DNA of 64,000 bases from Bacteroidetes bacterium UBA6221 (GTDB lineage Bacteria; Bacteroidota; Bacteroidia; Chitinophagales; Chitinophagaceae): assembly GCA_002421685.1 (NCBI GenBank), contig DISB01000021.1, forward strand, positions 237,750-301,749. The letters are read 5' to 3'. The notes beneath the pieces were generated by a model. It ran no database searches and was not told the DNA's origin. It saw only the letters and a list, made by a program, of their open reading frames with translations. The position numbers were made by a program, and so were the translations under genes. Below are positions 34,201 through 42,255 of the stretch, piece after piece; within the stretch, counting starts at the first letter, position 1, and each line of letters opens with the position of its first letter.

Positions 34201-34664
34201 TATCCTATACGATTGGCCTCTTTCAGGGCCATATCAATATTGGCCAATGGCTCAGCATTGCTTTCTATTATGGGAATCCCGGCTTTCTTTGCCACTTCTT
34301 TGGCCGTTACTTTATCGCCCAGCGCGGCCATTGCCTCCGGCTTCGGTCCTACGAAAATGATATTGTGCTCCGCACACTTACGGGCAAATGTGGCATTCTC
34401 TGACAAGAAGCCGTAACCCGGGTGTATGGCATCTGCACCGCATTCGCGCGCTATAGCAATGATAGCATCCATGTCAAGGTAAGGCTTCAATGGGTCATTG
34501 TCGGCGCCCACCTGGTAGGCTTCGTCGGCCTTATAGCGGTGCAAAGAATACCTGTCTTCATAAGTATATATGGCCACCGTCCTTATTTCCAGTTCAGACG
34601 CGGCGCGGGCAATACGAATGGCTATCTCGCCTCTATTGGCAATCAATACTTTCCTGATGTTCAT
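31224..34664 (-). CDS. pyc: Pyruvate carboxylase
   Basis: A 1146-residue biotin enzyme that makes oxaloacetate from pyruvate and bicarbonate with ATP. Domain order is biotin carboxylase (about 1-450, MNIRKVLIANRGEIAIRI, the AAAGGGGRGMR ATP loop), carboxyltransferase (about 525-800, YTDTTLRDAHQSLLATR), the PYC_OADA tetramerisation region, and a C-terminal biotinyl domain with EAMKMET, whose Lys takes the biotin. I chose ATG 34664 because it gives the family start MNIRKVLIANRG; an ATG eight codons earlier is less likely. It feeds citrate synthase (45418). Transcribed alone. Confidence 0.97.
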   Translation of the reverse strand: MNIRKVLIANRGEIAIRIARAASELEIRTVAIYTYEDRYSLHRYKADEAYQVGADNDPLKPYLDMDAIIAIARECGADAIHPGYGFLSENATFARKCAEHNIIFVGPKPEAMAALGDKVTAKEVAKKAGIPIIESNAEPLANIDMALKEANRIGYPLMLKAAAGGGGRGMRVVRSDEDLKKSFPEARSEAKNAFGDDTVFLEKFVENPKHIEVQIAADNHGNIIHLFERDCSVQRRFQKVVEVAPAVTLQQSTKDKLYHYATGIARAVNYNNLGTVEFLVDAAENIYFIEVNPRIQVEHTVTEMVTGIDLVKTQLFVAAGYKLSDKEVGIGSQEDVSVDGVAIQCRITTEDPANDFKPDYGTLVTYRNAAGFGVRLDEGSTYPGMKISPFFDSMLVKVSTWGANLHDASMKMNRALREFRVRGVKNNIQFLENVITHEGFRSGQTTVGFIQEHPELFRFTARQDRGTKILRYLADVTVNGNPDVKVKHDGREFRKPEIPMAAADMAYPKGTKDMLTEMGADKFCAWLKAEKKIHYTDTTLRDAHQSLLATRMRTIDMLKVSKQFAKLHPQTFSMEVWGGATFDVAMRFLNEDPWERLEHIREAIPNILLQMLIRGSNGVGYTAYPDNLVEKFVEQSWEKGVDIFRIFDSLNWMENIAPCIEMVRKRTGGIAEAALCYTGDILDPKRTKYNLDYYLRLAKDLENAGAHILAIKDMSGLLKPYAAAELVAGLKATVNIPIHLHTHDTSSLQPASYLKAIEAGVDVVDVALGAVSGLTSQPNFNAVVEMMRFHERENHYDIDSLNEFSNYWEAVREIYYPYESGLKASAAEVFRHEIPGGQYSNLRPQAKALGLEEKFEDIKKMYATVNDMFGDIVKVTPSSKVVGDMAQFMVANGLSREDVMQKGDGISFPESVQEFFLGVLGQPEGGLPKELQKIILKDKVPFTDRPNKHLNPVDFDKEMVEFREHFGDDLGICDFLSYKLYPKVYETYLKFYREFGDVSVIPTPLFLYGLKMGQDATIEIAKGKTLLIRLLSISEANEQGKRTVFFKLNGQTRNIEVLDKSVKVEHKENRKMDKANANHIGAPLQGMLSKVQVKKGEQVKKNQPLFVIEAMKMETVITANHECTIADIELAEGTLVNTNDLVVVLS

Positions 34665-34844
34665 ATTTATACAGTTGGGAAGCGGCAATTTTGCCGTAAA
34701 GCTAATACATGGCAGGTTTTATCGGAAACATTACCGCGTTAATAAAATGCAATCGGTTTTAAGAGTCATCCCTTATTGACTTATTACGGTTCTTTATTAT
34801 CTTGTTTATGTTAAAAAGATACTGTAACAATAAAATACCTCATT

Positions 34845-35255
34845 ATGTTAAAAGTTGGAGACGAATTCCGCCATGTGTACAGGTACACCCAGGATGATGT
34901 AGATACTTTTGCCCGCGTAAGCGGTGATACCAATCCCCTGCATATAGACCCGCAGGCGGGTAAAGACAGTATGTTTGGCCGTAATATCATCCATGGTTTC
35001 CTGGGTGCCTGTGTGTTTACAAAAATATTTGGGGCGTTGTGGTATGCCGACGGTCATGTGTATATGAGCCAGAGCATGAAATGGCTGAAACCTATGTTTG
35101 TAGATACAGACTACGAGGCCGTGGTAACCGTTAAAGAAATATATCCTGAAAAGAACAGGATACTATACGACTGCGCCGTTTACGAGCCAGGCACACAAAA
35201 CCAGACAATAACAGGCGAGGCGCTGCTGCTGAATAAAAAGCAATATGTGTGGTAA
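34845..35255 (+). CDS. MaoC family (R)-hydratase-like protein
   Basis: A 136-residue hot-dog-fold protein. The motif FARVSGDTNPLHIDPQAG (about 22-39) carries the Asp and His of the R-specific enoyl-CoA hydratases, and FGRNIIHGFLGACVF follows as usual. The role could be (R)-3-hydroxyacyl-CoA hydration or a related thioester reaction; the substrate is not clear. It stands alone between the pyc promoter region and a strong two-way terminator. Confidence 0.88.
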   Translation: MLKVGDEFRHVYRYTQDDVDTFARVSGDTNPLHIDPQAGKDSMFGRNIIHGFLGACVFTKIFGALWYADGHVYMSQSMKWLKPMFVDTDYEAVVTVKEIYPEKNRILYDCAVYEPGTQNQTITGEALLLNKKQYVW

Positions 35256-35270
35256 AGTAGTTATAGACAA

Positions 35271-35303
35271 AAAAATCCCTGCAAACAATTTGCAGGGATT
35301 TTT
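35271..35303. terminator. Bidirectional terminator
   Basis: AAAAATCCCTGCAAA (35271-35285) and TTTGCAGGGATTTTT (35289-35303) form a 15-bp stem with a three-base loop, with A and T runs on both sides. It serves the convergent MaoC gene (+) and FG-GAP gene (-). Confidence 0.88.
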
Positions 35304-35318
35304 TCTGTCAACTGAGAA

Positions 35319-37568
35319 TTATTTCAATATCGTAACAGGCTGAACGCTCTTATTGCCGCCTGACTGTATAATACAGTAGTACATACCGGATGACAAACCC
35401 GAAATATCCAGGCTGCAACTTGCCGCTTGCATATCAAAAGCCTGTTGCACCATTACCTGGCCTGTAACTGATATCAACTGAACGGTAACACCATTCTCAT
35501 TAAAATCTTTACCCCAGTTCACATTCAACAGATTTTCTGCCGGATTGGGGTATACCAGCACGTCAGTTTCACCGGATAGTTTATCGTTGATACCTACTTT
35601 AAAGTCTTGTTTGTAGAAAACAAGCCCCCCAAGAACGTTGCCCAACACCAGCTCATGGAGATTAGTGTTATCCGCATCCAGATTTGCAAAAGCAGGTGCA
35701 ATGCGTTTGTGCCCCCTGATATAAGAGTAGTTAGAATCGATCATGGAATATTGGGTTGGATTTGCGCCGTTTTGGAAGCCATCGTAACGATACAGGGTAC
35801 CCCAATTGCTGCCTACCACCAGGTAATCTTTACCCGTATTGTCAGTAGGACCGAAATAAGGTGCGGTATAACTATAAGGATCGGTCAATGATGTGATCTT
35901 TATCCCACCTAATGAGGATGTTTCTTTTGTAAGACCAAGATAGCCGGGCGTTGAACCAAAATTCCTGTAGTAAAATAAATCTCCAAACTGGTTTCCCGAC
36001 ACCAGGTCTTTTTTGCCATCGCCGTTAATATCGTAAATGGCCGGCGTTGCATAGTCGCCTACATCCAGCGCACTGAAGGTGGAATAATCGAACATAGTGT
36101 CGGTTACCAGTACCCATACCGGCTGCACTGCATTACTAGCCGCCGTGTTTTTGAAGAATGAGAAAGTTCCGTTTACGTGTCCTATCACCAGGTCGTCAAG
36201 CGAGTCGTTGTCCAGGTCTCCAACCGCTATTGAAGTTCCTTTATAGTCCTTCGCCCATAATCCCATAAAATCATCCGTCTGCAGTTCGAAACTATAGCTG
36301 CCGGGGGTGGTTGTGGTATTTTTGTAATAGGCTATTTTGGCGCGGTTATAGTTGGCAGGATACTGGTAATAGCCTTCGGAGCCAATAAACAAGTCTTTTT
36401 TACCATCCTTGTCATAGTCGTAAAACACAGGGTATGAGCCCTGCCCCAGGTCTATCATATTCTCTATAAGATAGTTGTCTTTTTTATGAACATAGTTTTT
36501 GTTGGCGTTGTTGCCTATATTTTCATAAAGAACGATAGAATTGTAGTTTGAACTTTTTCCGTTCATGGGTGTAAATAACAAGTCAAGGTCCTCATCCCGG
36601 TCTATGTCCATAGCATAAGCGCCGGGATATATCGGCACTTCCATGGCCTTGCCGTTTGCAGCCCATATAGTGTCTTCTGCTATTGCTGAATCGGCGCCAA
36701 ATTCACTTTTGCCGTTCCAGAAAAATTGGATATCCGCGAACGATTCATTACCATTGAACCAATCCAGGTCGCCGTCATTATCCATGTCTATAAGGAGCAA
36801 TGTATTGCTGCCGTGTGTACCCTTAGCGCCTGCACGGCCACAACCTTTGCAGGTCGGTGTGGTCCAACCGCATGAATATCCCAGGACTTGCTTGCGCTCG
36901 TAGTTCTGCAAAGTTCTCCCCCAGCACCAGTCTTTCAGACAAATTTTAATGCTGTCTGCCGGCAAACCATCGTCTTTAGTGCAGTTTTGATACATTGTGA
37001 TAGTCGATCCCCATACATCATAAGCGATTATATCTATGTCACCGTCGCCATCCATATCAGCCATTCCGGGTATTGATCCCGGAGCCACATAGGCATTGGT
37101 CAGGCCCGAGCCGCCCAGGTAATACAGGTCTTTATAATAGTTGAAGTACAACTGATTATTCTTGTATACGCCATAGTAAACACCCACACCCGCAAAATTC
37201 CTGTGTACCAGGTCTTTGATGCCGTCCCCATTGAAATCTATCAGTTTGATATAACCATATAACTGGGGAAAACTGCCCTCATATTTCGAATCGTATTTAT
37301 AAGCTCCGTTTCCGGTCGCTATCAGCGTTTTCAGGCTTATATATTCTTCAAACAGAACAATATCTTCCTTTCCGTCCATATTCAGGTCGGCCATAGCCAG
37401 CTGGGGCTGATTGGCTCCCCCGGTCCAGGCCATGGTTATATTCGTATTGCCGTGTTTTACGGTCGCATTATTGTATTGCCGATATACATCTCCCTGGAAC
37501 TGAGCCCGGGCTGATAACGTAACGGAAAGCGCGGCAAATACTGCCATTGAACTTAAAGAAAACTTCAT
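35319..37568 (-). CDS. Secreted FG-GAP/VCBS repeat protein with T9SS type-A sorting domain
   Basis: A 749-residue protein: signal peptide (MKFSLSSMAVFAALSVTLSARAQ), then about nine FG-GAP-like repeats each with an Asp-rich calcium loop (DLNMDGKED, DFNGDGIKD, DMDGDGDID, DMDNDGDLD, DIDRDEDLD, DYDKDGKKD, DLDNDSLDD, DINGDGKKD), which should make a beta-propeller. A Cys cluster (CWGRTL...CGWTTPTCKGCG) sits in the middle. The last 80 residues are a type IX sorting domain (VYPNPAENLLNVNW, GMYYCIIQSG), which directs export through the type IX pore and surface attachment. Function unknown; perhaps adhesion. Confidence 0.92.
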   Translation of the reverse strand: MKFSLSSMAVFAALSVTLSARAQFQGDVYRQYNNATVKHGNTNITMAWTGGANQPQLAMADLNMDGKEDIVLFEEYISLKTLIATGNGAYKYDSKYEGSFPQLYGYIKLIDFNGDGIKDLVHRNFAGVGVYYGVYKNNQLYFNYYKDLYYLGGSGLTNAYVAPGSIPGMADMDGDGDIDIIAYDVWGSTITMYQNCTKDDGLPADSIKICLKDWCWGRTLQNYERKQVLGYSCGWTTPTCKGCGRAGAKGTHGSNTLLLIDMDNDGDLDWFNGNESFADIQFFWNGKSEFGADSAIAEDTIWAANGKAMEVPIYPGAYAMDIDRDEDLDLLFTPMNGKSSNYNSIVLYENIGNNANKNYVHKKDNYLIENMIDLGQGSYPVFYDYDKDGKKDLFIGSEGYYQYPANYNRAKIAYYKNTTTTPGSYSFELQTDDFMGLWAKDYKGTSIAVGDLDNDSLDDLVIGHVNGTFSFFKNTAASNAVQPVWVLVTDTMFDYSTFSALDVGDYATPAIYDINGDGKKDLVSGNQFGDLFYYRNFGSTPGYLGLTKETSSLGGIKITSLTDPYSYTAPYFGPTDNTGKDYLVVGSNWGTLYRYDGFQNGANPTQYSMIDSNYSYIRGHKRIAPAFANLDADNTNLHELVLGNVLGGLVFYKQDFKVGINDKLSGETDVLVYPNPAENLLNVNWGKDFNENGVTVQLISVTGQVMVQQAFDMQAASCSLDISGLSSGMYYCIIQSGGNKSVQPVTILK

Positions 37569-37692
37569 ACGTATGTTTTTAGTGGTCAGGTATTGTATTG
37601 ATAAAGTTAAGAAAAACCGCGATTCTATTAATAACCGATATCATATATGACATATGATATTGGTCACCTATTTATCAGACAGCATTTTTTGT

Positions 37693-38520
37693 TTAATCGT
37701 TGGTTTCATATTTCCTCAATGGAGAGTTGGGTTCATCAAGGAAATGTTTGTACGTCTGCCTGTCGACAAAGCCGGGCAATACCCGGTTCACCCATACGGT
37801 CATTTTGCCGATAAGCGTCATGATTACAGTCCTTTTGCGCTTTTTTATGGCATTGAGTATGATTTCGGCGCATTCCCCGGCTGACATCAGTTTTTTTTCA
37901 TCCAGGGGAGTTTCCCCCTGGGCGGAGCCATCGGATGAACGGGCCACGTTCCTGATATTGGAGGAAGTAAAACCTGGGCAAACCCACATGACATGCGTAC
38001 CTGAATGCAGGAGCTCTGTTCTCAAGGATTCTAAAAATCCCTGAAGCGCGAACTTAGAGGCAGTATATCCCGTACGGGCAGGCAACCCACGATAACCGGC
38101 TACGGAAGAGACGCCAACGATCACGCCCTTATGTTTCATGATATGTGGCAATGCATACTTGGTACAATAAACGGCCCCAAAAAAGTTTACGTCCATTAGT
38201 TCCCTGATAACGGCAATGTCTGTGTCTTCGAATAACGCCCGCATGCTGATACCTGCATTATTGATGAGTACATCTATCCTGCCCCATTTTTCTACCACAG
38301 CCTCAATAAAAAGCCTGCAATCGTCTTCCCGGCTGACGTCCACCGGCATATAAAACAACTGTGTATTGTCAATATTACCATACAATTCCTGCAACTTATC
38401 GCCACTTCGCGCGCATACAGCTACAGATGCGCCCTGCTTCAGCGATTCAAACGCCAATGCCTTACCAATTCCAGATGAGGCTCCGGTAATAACCACAATT
38501 TTCCCGTTGAGTAAATACAT
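37693..38520 (-). CDS. Short-chain dehydrogenase/reductase
   Basis: A 275-residue Rossmann enzyme with the NAD(P) motif TGASSGIGK (about 13-21), NNAGIS (about 89-94), a catalytic Ser in VSSVAGYRG (about 142) and YTASK (about 155-159). The C-terminal extension (IILNAIKKRKRTVIMTLIGKMTVWVNRVLPG) is that of the 'SDR family oxidoreductase' close to DltE/YqjQ, which often has a membrane-binding end. Substrate unknown. A stop codon is present before the AT-rich region at 37569-37692, which holds nothing else. Confidence 0.9.
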   Translation of the reverse strand: MYLLNGKIVVITGASSGIGKALAFESLKQGASVAVCARSGDKLQELYGNIDNTQLFYMPVDVSREDDCRLFIEAVVEKWGRIDVLINNAGISMRALFEDTDIAVIRELMDVNFFGAVYCTKYALPHIMKHKGVIVGVSSVAGYRGLPARTGYTASKFALQGFLESLRTELLHSGTHVMWVCPGFTSSNIRNVARSSDGSAQGETPLDEKKLMSAGECAEIILNAIKKRKRTVIMTLIGKMTVWVNRVLPGFVDRQTYKHFLDEPNSPLRKYETND

Positions 38521-38765
38521 AGGCAGGATTCAGGAAGTAAAATTAATACATCTATATGATTGCCAACCCGCTTTTTGAAGTAAGAAAGATATGCACAAGT
38601 AGTTAATAAAAAGAAAACCGGTATTATAGAAAGAGCAGCATGAAAGCATTAACTTAATATCGGGGAACAGGTTAATGTAGTATTATGGCAGTCATCAATA
38701 ATTAACAAACAGTATGTTCCCGTTGTTATATTATTGCATTTATCACACAAAAAAACAGAAACACC

Positions 38766-39803
38766 TTGACAGAAGCGATTATCAGTCTCGAAACGGTTAA
38801 CCCGATTGAATTTTTCGGTGTCAACAACAGCAAGTTTGATATTCTGAAACGCAAGTTTCCTTTGCTGAAAATACTATCCCGGGGCAGCCAGATAAAACTT
38901 GCCGGCCAGCCCGATGAAGTGGCAAACGCCCAGTTGCGCATCAGCCAGGTGATAAAGTACCTGGAGCGGAACGGCCATTTGTCTGAAAACTATTTTTCGG
39001 AAATACTGGGTGACGAAGATGAATCGCCTGCCATGGCCAAAGACCCGGCAGGCTCTAATGACATAATCGTTTTTGGCCCTAACGGAAAAGTAATAAGGGC
39101 AAAAACTCAAAACCAGAAACTACTGGCCAGCGCATCTGAAAAAAATGATATCATTTTTGCAATCGGGCCAGCCGGTACCGGCAAAACCTATACTGCTGTA
39201 GCGCTTGCGGTGCGGGCACTCAAGAATAAGGCCGTACGCAAGATAATCCTTACAAGGCCGGCTGTTGAAGCCGGGGAAAGCCTGGGTTTTCTGCCAGGCG
39301 ACCTGAAGGAGAAGATAGACCCCTACCTCAGGCCCCTGTACGACGCGCTCGATGATATGATACCTTCGGACAAATTGAACTATTACATGGCCAATCGTAT
39401 CATAGAAATTGCGCCGCTGGCCTATATGCGCGGCCGTACTTTGGATAATGCATTCATTATACTGGATGAGGCGCAAAATGCTACCGAACTGCAGTTGAAA
39501 ATGTTCCTGACACGTATAGGTTCGTCGGCCAAAGCCATTATAACCGGCGACCTGACGCAGATAGACCTGCCTAAGAACCAGAAATCGGGCCTGATAAAAG
39601 CCACGAGGATATTGACGAATATCGACGGGATAGCGCATATACAACTCGATGAGGCCGATGTGGTGAGGCACAGGCTGGTAAAAAGTATTATCCGGGCTTA
39701 TGACAGGGAGAAAGAACGAGAAGAAAATGAAGAACAAGCCAACCGTGAGCAGTTCAGGAAACTGAAAGAAAACAGGGATGCAAGTCCCAAAGAAGCATTA
39801 TAG
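38766..39803 (+). CDS. phoH: PhoH family ATPase
   Basis: A 345-residue protein with an N-terminal KH-like part (about 1-80), Walker A GPAGTGKTYTA (about 135-145), LTRPAVEAGESLGFLPGDL-type core and Walker B FIILDEAQNAT. This is the PhoH-like/YbeZ branch linked to RNA and ribosome maturation; in many genomes it stands next to ybeY, which is not seen here. The start is TTG at 38766, as there is no ATG in frame before the conserved region. The last 30 residues are a charged tail. A 15-bp terminator follows. Confidence 0.92.
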   Translation: MTEAIISLETVNPIEFFGVNNSKFDILKRKFPLLKILSRGSQIKLAGQPDEVANAQLRISQVIKYLERNGHLSENYFSEILGDEDESPAMAKDPAGSNDIIVFGPNGKVIRAKTQNQKLLASASEKNDIIFAIGPAGTGKTYTAVALAVRALKNKAVRKIILTRPAVEAGESLGFLPGDLKEKIDPYLRPLYDALDDMIPSDKLNYYMANRIIEIAPLAYMRGRTLDNAFIILDEAQNATELQLKMFLTRIGSSAKAIITGDLTQIDLPKNQKSGLIKATRILTNIDGIAHIQLDEADVVRHRLVKSIIRAYDREKEREENEEQANREQFRKLKENRDASPKEAL

Positions 39804-39807
39804 CAAA

Positions 39808-39841
39808 ATAATGAGGGCTGTCCGAAGACAGCCCTCATTAT
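39808..39841. terminator. Bidirectional terminator after phoH
   Basis: ATAATGAGGGCTGTC (39808-39822) pairs perfectly with GACAGCCCTCATTAT (39827-39841) around a CGAA tetraloop. It separates phoH (+) from the EGF-like lipoprotein gene (-). Confidence 0.88.
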
Positions 39842-39861
39842 ATAATTTGTGTTTTTCGTGC

Positions 39862-40359
39862 TTATACTTTATGTCCCCTGAACTCACTGATCTTCTTCTT
39901 TCCATCTAACATCTCCTCTATCACGATTTCCAGGTTGCCGTTCGAATCAAGTTTCCAGGTTACCTTCCGGGTTGCGGTAGCCGGAACTTCTACCTCCATG
40001 CCATTTGCCGCTACAGTTCCTACAATTTTTTCGGGTGACCTTGTAGCAATGGCCAACTGTAATGCGGTTATATTATTTGATTGGGCATGTACAGACACCT
40101 CGGCAAAATCCCTGATAACCGGCTGCCCGTTTATTTGGGTGATGCCTTCGTAATTGCCCACAAACTTAGTGCGGGAAACAATTTCGCATTGCGTGCCTTC
40201 ATACCCTGTCGGACAACGACAGAACTCATCGGCGCAGGTACCGCCGTTGCGGCACATAAGAGCCTTACAACTGTCGTGCTTGCAGGATGTATAAGTGACT
40301 GTAGTTGCCAGGGTCATAAAAACCGTAGCCGCCAATAGAGAATGCTTCCAGAACTTCAT
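39862..40359 (-). CDS. Lipoprotein-like protein with one EGF-like domain
   Basis: A 165-residue protein with a signal sequence ending VTYTSC (Cys26, an imperfect lipobox). Six cysteines at 31, 36, 42, 47, 49 and 58 follow the EGF spacing (C-x4-C-x5-C-x4-C-x-C-x8-C, with NGGTC and GYEGTQC), so the first 35 mature residues are an EGF-like module. A beta-rich domain of about 100 residues follows (FVGNYEGITQINGQPV, TWKLDSNGNLEIVIEEML). EGF-like modules turn up in Bacteroidota lipoproteins. Role unknown; disulphide-bonded and extracytoplasmic. Confidence 0.75.
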   Translation of the reverse strand: MKFWKHSLLAATVFMTLATTVTYTSCKHDSCKALMCRNGGTCADEFCRCPTGYEGTQCEIVSRTKFVGNYEGITQINGQPVIRDFAEVSVHAQSNNITALQLAIATRSPEKIVGTVAANGMEVEVPATATRKVTWKLDSNGNLEIVIEEMLDGKKKISEFRGHKV

Positions 40360-40416
40360 AATGACTAAAAACGTTATTTATGGCAAAATACAAAAAATCC
40401 TGACTAATACTAAATC

Positions 40417-41463
40417 CTAAGAGTTTTTTTCTGTCGCCAGGGCATTCCATCCCTGCGCTACCAGGTCGTGTACATTTCCACCCTTTGTATGCAGCTTCGT
40501 CCCCTCTTCGGGTGCTGTCATATACCCTATAATATAGACATCCGTATGAGCGGTTATCTTTTCGTAATCTTCCTGTCTTACAGTAAAAAGAAGTTCGTAA
40601 TCCTCGCCACCGTTCAGCGCACACATAGTGGGGTCTATATTGAATTCATAGGCCAGTTCGCGGCTTTCGTCATGAATGGGTATCTTGTTCTCGTACAATA
40701 CGCATCCTGTTCCGCTCTGCCTGCAGATATGCAGTATTTCAGAACTGAGTCCATCACTTATATCTATCATTGCCGTGGGCATTATTTCCTTCTCCTGCAG
40801 CCAGGAGACGATATCCGCCCTCGCTTCGGGTTTAAGTATCCTGCCTACATTATGGGCCCTGTTCTGCAGGTCGGGTTGTACACCCGGGCTGTCCAGGAAT
40901 ATGCGTTTTTCGCGCTCCAGTAGTTGCAGGCCCAGGTATGCGCCGCCAAGCGTACCGGTAACGCATAACAAGTCGCCGTTTTTCGCACCGCTGCGGGTTA
41001 CATATTTATCTGGCGCTACCTCGCCTATCGCCGTCACACTTATGATAAATCCCTTTTCAGACGTTGTCGTGTCTCCGCCTACCAGGTCAACATTATAGCG
41101 CTCGCAAGCTGCATATATGCCTTCATAGAACTCGTCCAGCGCCTCTACCGAAAACCGGTTGGAAATACCGATGTTCACGGTTACCTGGGTTGGCGTGGCC
41201 ATCATTGCGCATATGTCCGATAGGTTAACCACCACCGACTTATAGCCAAGATGTTTGAGCGGGGTGTACATCAGGTCGAAGTGTACGCCCTCTATAAGCA
41301 TATCGGTGCTGATGACACATTGCCTGCCAAACTGGTCAATAACCGCCGCATCATCGCCCACTGACAATATTGTCCCGGCGTTGCGGGTTTCATTATTCAT
41401 CGTCAGGTGGTCTATCAGGCCAAACTCTCCCAGCGATGCTATTTCTGTTCTTTGCTCCTCCAT
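40417..41463 (-). CDS. thiL: Thiamine-monophosphate kinase
   Basis: A 348-residue PurM/ThiL-fold enzyme that phosphorylates thiamine monophosphate to the diphosphate. Marks: LGEFGLIDHL at the N-terminus, LSVGDDAAVI, STDMLIEGVHFDL, VNLSDICAMMATP and LVGGDTTTS, the metal- and ATP-binding segments of the family, then TGTLGGAYLGLQLL and DISDGLSSE. It is the last gene of a minus-strand operon (TolC-like, IMPase, ThiL), one base after the IMPase gene. Confidence 0.95.
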   Translation of the reverse strand: MEEQRTEIASLGEFGLIDHLTMNNETRNAGTILSVGDDAAVIDQFGRQCVISTDMLIEGVHFDLMYTPLKHLGYKSVVVNLSDICAMMATPTQVTVNIGISNRFSVEALDEFYEGIYAACERYNVDLVGGDTTTSEKGFIISVTAIGEVAPDKYVTRSGAKNGDLLCVTGTLGGAYLGLQLLEREKRIFLDSPGVQPDLQNRAHNVGRILKPEARADIVSWLQEKEIMPTAMIDISDGLSSEILHICRQSGTGCVLYENKIPIHDESRELAYEFNIDPTMCALNGGEDYELLFTVRQEDYEKITAHTDVYIIGYMTAPEEGTKLHTKGGNVHDLVAQGWNALATEKNS

Positions 41464-41464
41464 G

Positions 41465-42244
41465 TTATATCTTGCTTCTTATCAACTTCAGCATATCCTC
41501 GTGGATAATACCATTGGTAGCCAGTGTTTCTTTATCATATACATCATAGGGGTCGCCGTCAAAATTGGTGATCGCGCCACCAGCCTCCTCCACTATCAGG
41601 TATCCTGCGGCTATATCCCAGGGGTTAAGGTTGTACTCCCAGAAACCGTCGAACCTGCCGCAGGCAACCCAGCAAAGGTCTATGGCTGCTGAGCCAAGAC
41701 GCCTGACAGGTAACCCTTCCATGATAAACCTTTCAAACACCTTGATGGGATGTTCATAGGTCTTCGGCCATTTATATGGGAACCCTGTCACCAAACAGGC
41801 CTTTTTGAAATCGCTCTTTTGGGATACGGATATTTTCTCATCATTCAGATAAGCGCCTTTGCCTTTTTCAGCAAAGAAGAGTTCTTTCATAATAGGATTG
41901 TACACGGCCCCCAGCACCATTTCTCCCTTGTGCCTTACGCCTATGCTGGTGCAACAGATGGGTATTGCATGTGCAAAATTAACAGTGCCGTCAATGGGGT
42001 CGATAATCCAATCGTAATCGGAATTTTGCATCAATGTTCCCTCTTCTTCGCTGATAACGCTATGGCCGGGGTAGTAATTCCTAATTACGTCAATAATCGC
42101 CTTTTCTGCATGTTTGTCCACCTCTGTCACCAGGTCGTTCACCGTACTTTTGTTCTCTATTTTGAACACTCCTTTAAAGTAATGTTCAATTACTGCTCCT
42201 CCCGCCTTTACAGCCTCCAATAATACATCCCTTAATTCGGCCAT
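41465..42244 (-). CDS. suhB: Inositol monophosphatase family protein
   Basis: A 259-residue Mg-dependent phosphatase. ISEEEG (about 69-74), DWIIDPIDGTVNFAH (about 83-97) and WDIAAGYLIVEEAGG (about 211-225) are the three metal-binding motifs of the IMPase family. SuhB-type members cleave myo-inositol-1-phosphate and can also act in rRNA antitermination; the family cannot be narrowed further here. It is 11 bases after the TolC-like gene and one base before thiL. Confidence 0.9.
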   Translation of the reverse strand: MAELRDVLLEAVKAGGAVIEHYFKGVFKIENKSTVNDLVTEVDKHAEKAIIDVIRNYYPGHSVISEEEGTLMQNSDYDWIIDPIDGTVNFAHAIPICCTSIGVRHKGEMVLGAVYNPIMKELFFAEKGKGAYLNDEKISVSQKSDFKKACLVTGFPYKWPKTYEHPIKVFERFIMEGLPVRRLGSAAIDLCWVACGRFDGFWEYNLNPWDIAAGYLIVEEAGGAITNFDGDPYDVYDKETLATNGIIHEDMLKLIRSKI

Positions 42245-42255
42245 TTGTTTTTTGC

